NCBI GenBank assembly: GCA_001600635.1
Contig: BCKL01000001.1
Location: 399,550-463,549, forward strand
Direction of reading: 5' to 3'
Length of the DNA stretch: 64,000 nt
Source of the DNA: Leucosporidium creatinivorum
Taxonomy: Eukaryota; Basidiomycota; Microbotryomycetes; Leucosporidiales; Leucosporidiaceae
In this document: positions 43,041 to 54,488 of the stretch, one piece after another
Position numbering within the stretch: position 1 is the first letter of the stretch
Layout: each line of letters opens with the position of its first letter
Notes under the pieces: generated by a model
Seen by the model: only the letters and a program-made list of their open reading frames with translations
Told to the model about the DNA's origin: nothing
Database searches by the model: none
Program-made: the position numbers and the translations under genes

Positions 43041-46000
43041 TTAGCCCTTCTTGACCTGCCCCTCCTCCTGTCCCGCTCCGGAGGCCTTCTCCTTCTTGAC
43101 CAGCTCAATGGCTTCAAGCTGAGAGAGGTCGCTCTCAATCTTCTTGCGAACGTCGTGGAAGTCTTCATCTCCGAACAGTCCTCCTGCGACCCACTCGAGG
43201 GCGTCCGAACCGTGGTTGACGCGGATCTTGGACTCGTCGACGACGATTTGGCCTGTGAGAAGCGAACCGTCAGCTTATCGAGTTCCAGCAGCAAGCATTA
43301 AGATGTGTACGATTGGGGAGAAGTCCATGCGAGTTGACCGAGTAGACAACGGGACCAAACAGCCTCATCAGCTGCCTGCCCATGGTTCGGTGGTCGAAGA
43401 CGGGGGTGGTGAGGATGGCCTGCGGGTGGTGCTTGAGCTCCTCGGCGTGCTTGGCAAGGAAGGCGAGCATGCTGTTTTGAATCCGGCCTGTGGGAGAACG
43501 CGAGAACGTGAGTAGAAGAGTCTCAAAGGTGCGCGAAGGGAGCGAGCGCACCAGATCCGACGATATCTCCCTTGAGCTCGGTGTACCATCGATACCAGAG
43601 CGAACGACGGCCGAGAGAGGCGTATTGTGGTACTGAGAAGCTCTGTTGGACACGAAAGCAGAGGAGTCAAGACTCAAGAATCGAAGCTCGCCGGAAGCAA
43701 CTCACCTCGACGGCGAGCCTAAGCTCCGTCAACTGCTGTTGTTGGGCTGCTGGCGGTCCAGTGAGGGTCCAACCCGTCACTCCAATTGTGAGGAGCGACT
43801 TGACGGTGCCGCGACACTTGCAGGCGCCCGTGATGACTCGAGAGAGGGAGGCGTTCGCACCGGCTTCCTTTGCTTCGGCGGCAGAGTGGTGCTGGACCTG
43901 TACGATCATGTTGGGCTTTGTGCTATAGGTGCTCCTTGATTGAGTGCTTGATATCGAAGCAGAGGGAGAGGAGAGGAACGTACGCAAAGCAGTTCAAACA
44001 GACCGAAGTGACCTTGTCGCCGACCGAGGGCAGGATCTTGCGAGCGTCGTTGATAGCTGTGGTCTGCTTCTCGCTCAAGCGGAGGATCTCCATCTCAGGT
44101 TCGATAGGAGGAGGAGCGCGATGAGCTGCTGCGGGTAGAGATGCTGTGTAGTTGGCGAGGAGCTCGGCCGAGTTCTTGGGCGGTGGAACGACGAGATGAG
44201 GAGGAGCTCGGACCGGATTGGCCTCGGCGCGGTTTGCTCGGGCCATGTAGAGCCTCTTGTCCTCAAGCTGAGCCTCTGGGGTGTCGACCGCATCCTTGGT
44301 GGCTTCGGCGCTGTTCTGGAGGACTCTCCCATCTGCCTTGACGGCCTCATGACGGCCGAAGACGATGTTGATGATGTTGCGTCCGTCGTCGCAATCCATA
44401 GGAATTGTACTGAAGCGCGCCGACTCGGTGGATAGCTCTTTGCTCTTCTGGGGGTTGATGTACGCCCGAAGTCCGAGACCGTAGACCGAGAGGTTGGCCG
44501 AACCATCGAGGATGCCGAGCGCTCGTTTGGACTTGTGGCTTGATATGAGCATCTTGGTATGGTAGAGGCTCAGGCCAGGCGACGTGACGATCTCGTGGGT
44601 GATGATGGCCTCGTCCTCTCGAACGGAGGGGTCGGTGGCTCGACGACGGCGGAGACGTTCCTGCGCGCACAAGACACCATGAGCACTCTTATTCCGCTAG
44701 GTAGTATCCTACAGACGACTTCGAAAAACAGCAAAGCTCACTCTTTGGATCTGGTCTGCGATACCGAGCTCGGGAGCCGCGACGGCAGACTCGGCTTGGG
44801 TGATGAGCACGTGGATCCCGCTCCTGGGACTAAGGTAGCAGCTCGTCAGCTCCCTGTAGGATGGTGGAGCGCCGAGCTAATGACTCACCGACTCCAGAAA
44901 GCATCCAAGAGCTCCGACTCGAGGATCTCGCGCACGAACGGCATCGAGAAGAGGTAGGCATCAATGATGACGCGGTGGGACATGAGGATCTGCCGGACGA
45001 CAAGAGAAGCAAAAGTGCCGCCCTCAGGGAAGCTCTGCAGCGAGATAGGTCAGCGCGGCAAGGAGAAGTGAGAGTGAAGTGCGACGCTTACCGGATCCTG
45101 CTCGACCCGACTCTCTCGCTCCGCTGCTCGATCCGCCTCCGAATCATGCTCTCCAGTGACGGTACGGATCCTGATGTTGGGAGCGCCGGAAGAGTCGACA
45201 TGCAGCGTGGATGAGGGCGTCCAGCCGAGCTTGAACGATCCATCCTCGTTGATTCCGATGATGGGAACGTCAGAGCTCCTCGGTCTGTCGTTCATCCCTT
45301 CGAAGAGCCACGCTTGATAGCCGTGCTTCTCGATGTACTCGTTGCGGCCGTTTTGAGCGTTTGGGTCGGGGCGGAAGGCGGGCTCGGCTGGCGGCTTCGG
45401 CTCATCATTGCGAGACCGCTTGGCTATGGGGTCGGCGGTGGCGATCTTGCGTGCTGTAGAGCGAAATAAGGGTCAGCCACCACCCTTTGCGATCCTCTAA
45501 ACGAAACGAGGGGTCTCGGCTCACCCTGCGCATCTCCCTCCTTGACGACGGCGCCCGACTTGTCGACTTGAACGAAGCGGCCAGGGAGAGGGTGGTCGTG
45601 GAGAGGCAAAGGGATCGAAGGGATTGGAGCATGCGAGGGGTCGAGAAGCTTCCACGCCGCCTTGTATGCTGCCTTGACCGCATCCGTCGCCTTCTCGGCG
45701 GATTCGTCTTCTCCGCTCTTCGGCTTCTTCGACCAGCTCAAGCGAACGCCGCTCCCTCCCTTGTCGTTCCCTCCCCCCTTGGCGCCGATAAACTGTTCGT
45801 GAAGCACTCGGTGTCCACTCTGTACAAGCTCGTATCGCTTCGAGCGGATGGCGTTACTCTCGGTCGAAGTTTTGGCGGCGATGCTCGTGTCGGCGCGAGT
45901 GAGGAAGACGGGAGCGGCGGCGTCGTAAGCAAGAGCCGAGCCGAGTAGAGTGTTCCAGGTGACATTCTCGTCGTAACTGTAGAGCGACGTGCAGAGCTAA

Positions 46001-46591
46001 GGGAGGATGGGGTCAGCCCTCGAACGAGAAGCGCCGAGCAGTGCAGAACTCACGGCGTCGAAGGCATCAGATGCGTATCTGACCAGCGTCGAGTCTCCAG
46101 CGAAGTAGTAGTACCTGCCTCAGAGCACCAGCATCAGCTTGTAGCCCACGAACCCTGCTCTGAGAGTCTCGCTCTCCGACGGCGACGACTCACTGGTTCC
46201 CCTTGCCTCCGAGCGGCACGCCTCGTCCTAGAGCAACGCTACACGCTTGGCTAAGCGCCTCCGCAACGAAACTGATCCAGTCGTTCTTGCCCGAATGCCA
46301 TGTCTCTGTGTCGAAGAGAAGCCGCGCGCAAGCGGTTGAGCTGCTGTTGGTGCGGAGGGAGCGAATGGTGGGCGACAGAGCTTGTGGAAGGTTGCTGTAG
46401 GCGCGTAAAAAGTCAGTAGACGAGTTATTGATGTATCTACAAGGTCGAGCGCACCTGATGATCCTCACTGCAAAGTCGAACTGAGTCTCGCTGTCGAGGG
46501 GCACGAGGAGCAAGCGCTTCTGTGGGTCGAGTAAGGGCGTGGGTGTAGCTGAAGATCCAGAAGGGGGTGTAGAAGGGTCCTGCTCTGACAT
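43041..46591 (-). CDS. PLD-like domain protein, full-length copy
   Basis: Multi-exon minus-strand gene from MSEQDPSTPPSGSSATPTPL (46591) to TAA at 43041-43043. The N-terminal half is unfamiliar (LLVPLDSETQFDFAVRIIRC; WHSGKNDWISFVAEALSQ; NVTWNTLLGSALAYDAAAPV; PLPLHDHPLPGRFVQVDKSG). The middle carries a phospholipase-D-like module: RVIIDAYLFSMPFVREILES, GIHVLITQAE and then HTKMLISSHKSKRALGILDG followed by SANLSVYG, which fits HxK...GSxN of the HKD superfamily. A second HKD was not located. Family knowledge allows lipid or nucleic-acid phosphodiester chemistry; which applies is unknown. It ends in a Lys/Glu-rich helix. Exon borders in the C-terminal third are approximate. Confidence 0.68.
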
Positions 46592-47113
46592 CCCGCGAGA
46601 TTGGTGAGACGAGACGCAAGCGAGACGAATTGGCGGAGGTCAAGCTCAAGAAACGGGGCTCGTTCGCTAGCTGACTCCTCAGTCCTGACCCCTGAGAGTG
46701 AAGCTCAGCTACAGGCGAAGCAGAGCCACTCTCAAGAGCCACAGCATACACGTACAGCATCTCAGCAAGAGCGAGTGAACCCTCTCCGGATGTTTAACAA
46801 TCCCCGAAGTGAGCGCCGAAGCTCGGCGTTAGCTTGTTGCCCGATCAGAACGCTCTGGGGACGAGGAAGCGACGTTGACACGCGTATATACTACGAGAGA
46901 TATAGAGTGTGGCAATTAAGAGGCTATATCATCCAGGTGAGGTGGGGAGACCGCCGACGAGTCGCGATCCGACGCTGAGATCGAGGACCGTATCAGGCAA
47001 CGCCCAGTTGCTTGGCCGACAGTCTTGCTTGTCTGAGGGAGAGAAAGAACGGTCAGCTCCATCCGCGAGCGATAGGTACCGACTGGTACGCCAAAGGAAG
47101 ACGTACTCAGCTA
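46592..47113. other. Spacer between tandem PLD-like copies
   Basis: 522 bases: promoter of the full-length PLD-like gene and 3' region of the truncated copy. A TATATACTAC tract near 46880-46900 is the only A/T-rich spot. No gene seen. Confidence 0.3.
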
Positions 47114-48309
47114 TCAGCACCACTCGGCGTCCAAGCGCGGTCGCTTGGCTTTGGGTTCGGTGGCGGTAGATTTGCGAGCTGTACGACGAGGAAGAGGGTC
47201 AGTTCTCACACCGCAATGTTCACACAACCCGAGACCCTCATACCCACCCTGCGCATCTCCCTCTTTGACGACAGCGCCCGATTTGTCGACTTGAACGAAG
47301 CGCCCAGGGAGAGGGTGGTCGTGGAGAGGCAAAGGGATCGAAGGGGTTGGAGCATGCGAGGGGTCGAGAAGCTTCCAAGCCGCCTTGTACGCCGCCTTAG
47401 CCGCATCGCCCGCCTTCTCGGCGGAGGCATCCTTACCACTCTTGGGCTTCTTCGACCAGCTCAAGCGAAGGCCAGTCCCTCCCTTCCCAGCTCCTCCACC
47501 CTTAGCGCCCAAGAACTCCTCGTGCAAGACTCGATTGCCGACCTGCACGAACTCGGCGCGCTTGTTGCGAAGGATTTTGACCTCGACCGGCTTTTCGGCG
47601 ATGCCAGTGTCGGCGCGAGCGAGGAAGATGGGAGCGGCAGAGCTGTAGGCGAGGGCGGATCCAAGCAAGGTGTTCCAGGTGATGTTCTCGTCGTAGCCGT
47701 AGAGCGAGGTGCAGAGCTGAGGACGGGTGAGATTAGCCCTCGAAGGGGAAGCGCCGAGCAAGAGAGAACTCACGGCGTTGAAGGCGTCAGAAGCGTAGCG
47801 AGCGAGCGTAGCCTCTCCCGCGAAGTAGTAGTACCTGTTTGAGAGCCATTAGTTTCAGCTTAGAGCCCATCAGCGCTGCTCCGAGGCCCTTTTTTCTCAA
47901 TCACAGCGACTCACTGGTTGCTCCTGCCTCCGAGCGGCGCATCTCGCCCGAGAGCTACGCTACAGCCTTGGCTGACCGCCTCTGCTACAAAGCTTATCCA
48001 ATCGTTCTTGCCCGAGTGCCACGCTCCCGTGTCGAAGAGGGCTCGCTCGCAAGCCGTCGAGCTGCTGGTGGTGCGGAGCGAGCGAACGGTGGGCGCCAGA
48101 GCTTGCGGGAGGTTGCTGTGGGATGTTAAAAAGTCATTAGACAGTGTAGAGATGTACTTCGAAGCTTCAGCGCACCTGATTACCCTCGCGGCAAAGTCGA
48201 ACTGGGTCTCGCTGTCGAGGGGCTCGAGGAGGAGGCGCTTCTGAGGGTCGAGGAGGGGCGCAGGCGTGGTGGAGCAGGTGGAGCCGTAGCTGGAACGTCT
48301 CTGCTCTGC
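47114..48309 (-). CDS. Truncated tandem paralogue of the PLD-like gene
   Basis: Starts MAEQRRSSYGSTCSTTPAPL (48309) and closely follows the N-terminal half of the gene at 43041-46591 exon for exon: LLEPLDSETQFDFAARVIRC, WHSGKNDWISFVAEAVSQG, NITWNTLLGSALAYSSAAPI, WKLLDPSHAPTPSIPLPLHD and RFVQVDKSGAVVKEGDAQ. After the last shared intron it has only ARKSTATEPKAKRPRLDAEW-C and a stop, so the PLD-like module is absent. The reading frames are open and the splice sites kept, so it may encode a stand-alone N-terminal domain rather than being dead. KAKRPRLD could serve as a nuclear localisation signal (inference). Confidence 0.65.
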
Positions 48310-48858
48310 CATCGTTCGAGATTGACGAGAAGAGGTGAAGCGAAGCGAGTGGTGGGAGACCAAGCAGGGCGGGCGCTGCTCGTCAGGTGAGGGGTCGTGA
48401 CTCCTGAAGGTGTAGCTGGTCGACTAAAGTCGGCTCTCGTCTCAATCGACTACAGATAAAGCCCTCGGGAAGGGAGTGAGGGCAGGAAGAGCGCTCTGTT
48501 GTCCTCGAGCAGACGCCGAAGCCAGCGCCGAGCTCGCTATCCCTGCTTCTTCGCCGGCTGCGAGGCAGACACTCTCGTCGAGCTAAGGTACATCTCAGAC
48601 GTAGCTCAAATTCATAAGCATGGCTTCGCAGAGTCTAGTCGAGCGAATGCTGGTACGGAGCTCGTTCGGCGAAGAGGACAAGGCGACGAGCGAAGCCGAC
48701 GACGACGAGAGAGAAGGCTCAAAGACGGGCTCGCAAGGCAGCCTACTCTCCATCGCAGGAAGCTCTGATTCAGACTCAATTGCTCGGCTGCCAGTGTACA
48801 GCTCCCATCCCGCCTTCCCCTGCCTCGTCATTATCGCCGAACCGCTCCGCTGAGTTCG
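48310..48858. other. Intergenic 549 bases
   Basis: Promoter of the truncated PLD-like copy (minus strand), then a region containing a possible small plus-strand gene (48620-48853, listed separately). No repeat or RNA gene recognised. Confidence 0.3.
48620..48853 (+). CDS. Possible small acidic/Ser-rich protein
   Basis: Frame of 77 residues starting MASQSLVERMLVRSSFGEED, with a Ser/Asp/Glu/Gly-rich middle and a short hydrophobic end (FPCLVIIAEPLR). The composition looks coding and no stronger frame overlaps on the other strand, but there is no recognised family, and promoter or splice evidence is lacking. It ends six bases before the end of the minus-strand F-box gene. It may be chance. Confidence 0.25.
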   Translation: MASQSLVERMLVRSSFGEEDKATSEADDDEREGSKTGSQGSLLSIAGSSDSDSIARLPVYSSHPAFPCLVIIAEPLR

Positions 48859-50176
48859 CTACCGCCTGCCCCTCCAGCGTGCGCAACTAGTCAGCATAGA
48901 GCATGACTTGCTGCTCATTAAGCCTGCCTGCACAAGTAAAGGCAAATCTGTCAGCTGAGGGTGGAGGCGCGAGGAAGAAGCAGACCTGCCGGTTCTAGTC
49001 TCAAGCTCGACTCCTCGGCGCCGGCACTCGGCCTCTAATCCCTCAGGAAGCGATGATGGCACCGCCGACTCAAACTGTAGCACGAGCTGCTCCAGTTTGG
49101 AAAGCGCCGGTAGCTCAAGTTTGAGCCACTCGACAATCGAGGGAGCGAACTGCTCGTTCACATAGACCTTGAGGCCTGAGAGGTGACAAGGGAGCATGGC
49201 GAGAAGGTGGGGTTCCAGTAGAGATGTAGCAAAGTAGCTCAGGCATTGGCATTGGCGGAGAAGAGGTTCGAGGGCGAGGACTCGCGAGGGAGATGCCGAG
49301 TAAGCGCCAATATGGATATTGAGCTTCTCCAGCTTGTTGGGCGTGTCGGGGAAGGCAATGGGAATGGACTGTATCGGTAGAGGGGTGTTTCCTATGAAGA
49401 TCGTGGCCGATCTCGCCGTTGCAGCGAGGAGATGGGCGACGAAAGCGAGCGGCTTCATTTCGCCTCCCCAGGCGTCGATGCGGAGGTGGTCGAGCGTGAA
49501 CGGGAATACCAGAGAGCTGATCGAGCCACACCCTGCCGCGTCCAGCTTGAAGCTGAGCGGCTCGTAAAGGTGGAGGGTTTCGAGGTCTGGAGCGGCGAGC
49601 AGCAGATCAGCGAAGTACTTGCTCGGCGGTCGGCGGGACTCTCCGCTTAAACCTGAAGCGGCTTTCCAGGAGCACGAAAGGGTCCAGCAGATTGATCTTG
49701 TCCAAGATAAGATGGCGTAGGACGCAGACTCCAAGTACGTCGCCGGCCAACTTTCCATCGAGGCGATCCGCTCCGCAACCCTCGAGCATGAGGATGGGGG
49801 TCGGCACCATCTTCCCTCTGCTGAAGAGCAGAAAGCTCTTGAGGCCTCGATCAGAAGTCAGGCTGGCCCTCTTAGTGAGGTGTAGACGCGAGCGGACGTT
49901 CCAACGCCAGCAGACGAGGGAGGTGTTGCAGAGGAAAGAGCGGCAGGCTTGCGCCTCGCGAGCCGTGACCGATGCGAGGAAGTCAGAGTCGTACCCGAGG
50001 TCGATGATGTAGTCCATGATCTCCTCCGGCAGCCTCGGCGGCTTCTCCGGGTCGATTTCGAGTCCCGCGAATTGAGCGTCGAGTAACGCCTGCCTCTCCT
50101 TCTTGAGCTTCCTCCTCGCTGCACCGGAGCGCTTGCCGTGGGCTGTAGGCTGTTGTTGAGCTGGCTGTGCTTCCAT
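48859..50176 (-). CDS. Type-2 F-box-like gene, apparent frame change
   Basis: Third type-2 member, separate from the duplicated blocks. It opens MEAQPAQQQPTAHGKRSGAA (50176) with the basic segment RRKLKKERQALLDAQF and an F-box-like LPEEIMDYIIDLGY. In the family an intron follows this half; here CTTCAG|GTTTAAGC and CGCTCCAG|ACCTCG look like its donor and acceptor, but joining them leaves the second half (DLETLHLYEPLSFKLDAAG, then LLRQCQCLSYFATSLLEPHL) one base out of frame. Either a small indel has broken it or another splice site is used. The conserved end (CRRRGVELETRTG) is followed by a possible last intron at about 48995-48935. Confidence 0.55.
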
Positions 50177-50713
50177 TGCGAGAGGTGTTGGAGCTGAGAG
50201 CGACGAGTGATGAGAAGCGAGCGAGTGGGAGGAGGACAACAGACGGAGGGGGGCTTGAGCGAGAGGGCCGAGTGAGATGAGAGGGGCGTCGGATGTAGTC
50301 TGTTGCCTTGGAGCGTGCAAATCTGTAGATACGTACTTCAAGCGACGCTCATCGTCGAGGTGAGCCCTGTGCTAGCCCTCGCTGTCGTGGCAAGCTCGCG
50401 CCGAGCTTCGCAGACCTCATCGCCGAGCCTTTCTGCCTCGCTTCGTCTCGCGCGCAAAAAGTCTGAACGATTATTCTGTGTGCATTTGTCAAAACGAGAG
50501 AAGAAGAGGAAAAGAGCGGGGAAGAAGGAGGGAAGGGGAATGGGGAAAGTAATCGACTGAAAAGGGGAGGGAAGAGAGCCAAAGAAAAGAAGAGCCTGCG
50601 AGGCGAAAAAAGAAGGGTGGAGAGACCTAATAACGAACCGACACCACTACGCGCACCACACCTACCGCCGCCGCCCGCGACGCACGGCGCTACTCGTCTT
50701 CGAGCGCGAGCAT

Positions 50714-53700
50714 CTAGCTCCGACTCGGTCCGCCTCTCGGTGGTCCACCCGTGAGGGGAGCGTCGTCGAGTCTGTTGCACAATTATCAGAACCATCAGCG
50801 TTCGCTCCTGTCCCGAAGAGAAGAGAAGCGACGGCAACTCACGACTTATGGCTCGCCAGCTCCTTGAGGATGGTCGCATCAAGGGGGATGACCGACTTCC
50901 GCCGCACGTGAGGTTGACTGCCGCCGCCCTGTTGGCCTGGTACGGGGACTTGACGACGCGCCGTTTCGGGGAAGGCTTCGGGCTGTCGATCCGCGAGAGG
51001 TTCAGCGAGCGCTCGTTGAGCACAGAAGGAGAACGAAAGGAAACGCACCAACTCCGAATGCCCATCATCACTCTCCATCCCCACTCCCGCCATTCCCACT
51101 CCCTGCTCCTCATCCCCCATCTCACTGCTGCCCTCCCTCCACCTCTCCTGTCCCTGTCCACCACCATACCCTCCACCAACCCCACTCTCCTCATCCATCT
51201 CCTCGCCGCCAAACCCAAACCCTCCCCCACCAAGGTCCTCATGATCCTGCTGCTCCTGCAGAGGGTTGTACGTGCCTTGGGGGACTAGATCTTTTTCGTC
51301 GGACGAGAGGAGCGAGGCGGGGAGGGACGAGAGCGAGGGGGAGGAGGAGTGGTTGTGAAGGGCCGTGGTGCGGAGGTTGGACCAGCGCGAGATGCGAGTC
51401 GCTTGCTTGGCTTTCTCGCTGTTGGTGGCGAAGGACGGGGAGCGAAGGAAGGTCGGTCGAATGGGCGAGGCGAGCGAGGAGTGCGATGTCGCAGGTACAA
51501 GATGGTGGGAGAAGGCAGAGAGAAGCTAGAGTCAGCGATCAATCCTCCCTGCTCCTCATCCTCCGCAAGCTCCTTCCCCGCTCTCCAACTCCAGCAGTAG
51601 CAGAGAAGCTCGAACTCACCCCTGACGACTCCGCTTGTACTCGGCCGAGCACTGCTCAAACACCTCCCCATTGATCTCCATCAGCAGCTTGAGGGCGTTG
51701 TAGGCGAGGTTGTGGATTTGTCTGTTCGTCAGAAAGCGCGGCGACGTCAGTTCTCGGTTCTCGCTCGAAGGCACTGCGGCGGGTAGGCGAGGAGGCGAGG
51801 GGAGAGAGAGAGAGAGAGAGAAAGGGAGAAGGATGTAGGGGAAGGAGAAAAGAGACGCACCGGTTCCAGTGTCCGTTCGAGTTTGTGTAGAGCGAGGAGA
51901 AGACGAGGGGTAGGACGGTCTGGATGTTCTCGCCGATGAGGTTGACGATGTACTCGTTGTTCCAGTAGTAGAGAGCTCGTTCGGCGACCTGTTCAGTGTT
52001 GGCGGCGCGTGTGGAAGAGGGAGGGGGGCCGAGCGAAGGGAAGCGAGGAGAGTCAGCGCTGCGCTGAGCCGAGGCGAGGAGGAGGGGGAAGCAGACGACA
52101 AGAAACTCACCTGGAAGTGCTGACTACTGACACACCTACTCAACTGCGTAAACAGCCTGACCATGACCTTCTGGAACTCGGCCGGTTCGATGACATCCAA
52201 GATCTCCTCCACCTCGTTGAGGAACATGACCTCCTTGGGACTATTGACCTTGGGCCAATACTTGAGGAGTCCATCCACGACGTCCTGCGTCAGACTGGCG
52301 TCCTTCTCCAAGAACTGCACGACGCAGTAAGCGAGTTGCGGGTGGTAGAGCGCGAGGCCCTTGACCTTGTGCAGCGGAATCAACACCCTCGTCAGAAACG
52401 TCTTATGCTCCTCCTTCAACGGCAGAGCGAAGCCATTGATGATGCTCCCGAGGATCTCGAGCAGCTCGGCAATGCCGTTGTGGCGCTCCGACTCGTAGAC
52501 GAATTGGAAGAAGACGTTGTTGATGGACCGGCGGATGAAGGCGCGCAGGTTGAGGAATTTGCCGTAGATGCGGTGCAGGGTCGTTTTGAGGAAGTCGCGC
52601 TCGCGGGGATCCTCCGAGTCGAAGAGTTCGAGGAGCTGTTGGAGGTTGAGCGCCGAGAAGTCAGCTTTCGCTCGCTCAACGTCGACCGGCACGAAGGGAG
52701 ACGACGACGACTCACCTGAAGGACAAACTGCTGATCAATGTACCGCTTGGCGATGTTGGTGTTGAAGTCGGGGCTCTCGACAAAGCGGAGGAAGAACTCG
52801 TAGACGATTTGGAGGTGGGGCCAAGCCAGCTCGAGCACGGGCTCGTCCTCCTCGGGGTCGTAGGCGTCGCCAGTGGGGTTGACGGGAGGAGGGATCGAGC
52901 GGAAGAGGTTGGAGGCGAACTGTGGTGATCGTGAAGAGTGGGGAGGAGGGGAGGGAGAGGGTCAGCTTGCGACTCGACGAGGCGAGACAGGGCGAGTAGG
53001 GGTGTAAGAGCAGAAACGCACCATAGCTACGACCTCGGGGTAAACGCTCTCGGTGATGACTCCTCGCTGGGTGGTGATCCACTCGAGCATCTCGGCCAAC
53101 GTCGCCGCCTTGATCTGCTTGCCACCAATATCGGTCGAGACGTCGTTGAAGTCGAACACGACGGCGCATTGGTGCAGCTTCTGGAGGAACAGATCGTGAC
53201 GCTCGGGCGCGGGGACCTCTGTTGGTGGTGGTGAAGTGGAGGGAGGACGCAACTCGAGGTCAGCTCCAGCTCATCGACGACGAGAGGGCGAGAGGACGAG
53301 CAAACGCACCCATGAAGCCGGGTAACCGCTCCAACTCGACTTTCTCCGTCACATGAAACCTCGAGCTCCTCTGCTTCCTCGGCGTCTTGGCCATGGGAAT
53401 CGTATCCTTTGGCGTCGCCGTTCCCGCCGCCGTTCCCACGGCCGCCGCCCTCAACTTGCCTCCCACGGGGGGTTGCCCCGCCTTGGGAGGAGTTCCCTGC
53501 TGCTGCTGTTGCTGCGAAGGAGGGGAGCCTGAACCTTGGGCGCCGGGACCCGAGGGGAAGGGGACGGGCGAGGAGCCTTGCTGGCGCGAGGGAGTGACGG
53601 GGTGGTGAGGCGAGGACGAGGGGTGGGGGAGAGGATCTTGGGGCATAACGGCCTGTAGTATATTCGAGCATTAGTGACTAATCTCTCATAGCGCGCTGTA

Positions 53701-54190
53701 GGGCTCCCTCTCGCTTCCAAACGCGCGAAAGGGTCCGACAACACGCGCTGAGCGCTCTAGAAGGCCGTGTGTAGTCCAACTCACGTTGTCCCCACTAACG
53801 ACGATAGCAGGAGCCTGTTGCGCTCCCTTGGTTTGCTGACCGGTCGAGACGAAGCCCGAGCCTGGCCTTGCTCCTCCCTGAGCAGGAGCGCTACCAGGGG
53901 AGGTGTTGGACGAGTTGGGCGGGAGGGGGATGGCCGATTGATTTGTAGGTTGCTTTGTAGGCTGAGCGGGCTGGGCTGTAGTGTTTGGCTTGCCGTTGGA
54001 GTTGTTGGAAGGGTTGGAAGGGTTGCTAGACGACGACGAGGACGAGGAAGGCTCTTTTGTCGTCCGGTTGAGCTGTTGGCGAGCAACCAAGGGCGCGGGG
54101 AGAGAGAGATGGAGACGCGAGAGGTCAGCTGCTGTAGTAGAGGGTAGGCTGTAATTGAGTACATACGAGACTCTTCCTGATACTCTTCAT
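50714..54190 (-). CDS. RTS1: Protein phosphatase 2A regulatory subunit B56 (Rts1)
   Basis: B'/B56 HEAT-repeat subunit that directs PP2A to substrates in cell-cycle and stress control. The first exon is short ([11 protein letters not shown] at 54190), then an Asn/Ser/Gln-rich disordered N-terminus (through [18 protein letters not shown] and [12 protein letters not shown]). The conserved core starts near [20 protein letters not shown] and runs through [119 protein letters not shown] and [20 protein letters not shown], all diagnostic of B56. The C-terminal tail is Gly/Glu-rich and ends at 50714-50716 after [20 protein letters not shown]. An intron holds a (GA) microsatellite near 51803-51822. 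Confidence 0.93.
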
Positions 54191-54488
54191 CTCTCTCAGA
54201 GAAAGCGAGAGGGCGAAGTAGGAGAGAGGCGAGGAGAGGCGCTGGTCGAGTGACGAGGCTGAGAGAGAGAGAGGGAGAGAAGAGGCTGTGTGCTCTGGTC
54301 GGCTACAGGTCCAAGCGAGTGAGAGTGAGAGCGAGAGGTAGAAGAGAAGGGAGCGAGATGTGTAGGACGGTAGAGAGCCTTGGGAGGGGGAGCGGCGGGA
54401 GCGAGAGAGGCCAGGCTGGCCAGGCGTGTCGCTTCTCAGGGTCGCCCTCTTACTCTTCACTGCTTGTAGAGCTAATCAGGTACACAAC
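54191..54488. promoter_or_regulatory. Bidirectional promoter RTS1/SEC66
   Basis: 298 bases between divergent starts; contains repeated GAGAGAGAGA and GAGTGAGAGTGAGAGCGAGAG purine tracts on the plus strand. No other feature. Confidence 0.4.

Noticed and set aside
51795-51830. (GA)n tract as a possible regulatory element
   Set aside because: Lies within an intron of RTS1; simple microsatellite.
53027-53671. Minus-strand frame of 214 codons overlapping RTS1
   Set aside because: Low-complexity Arg/Ser/Pro content and out of frame with the conserved B56 exons; antisense or alternate-frame openness is common in this GC-rich genome.
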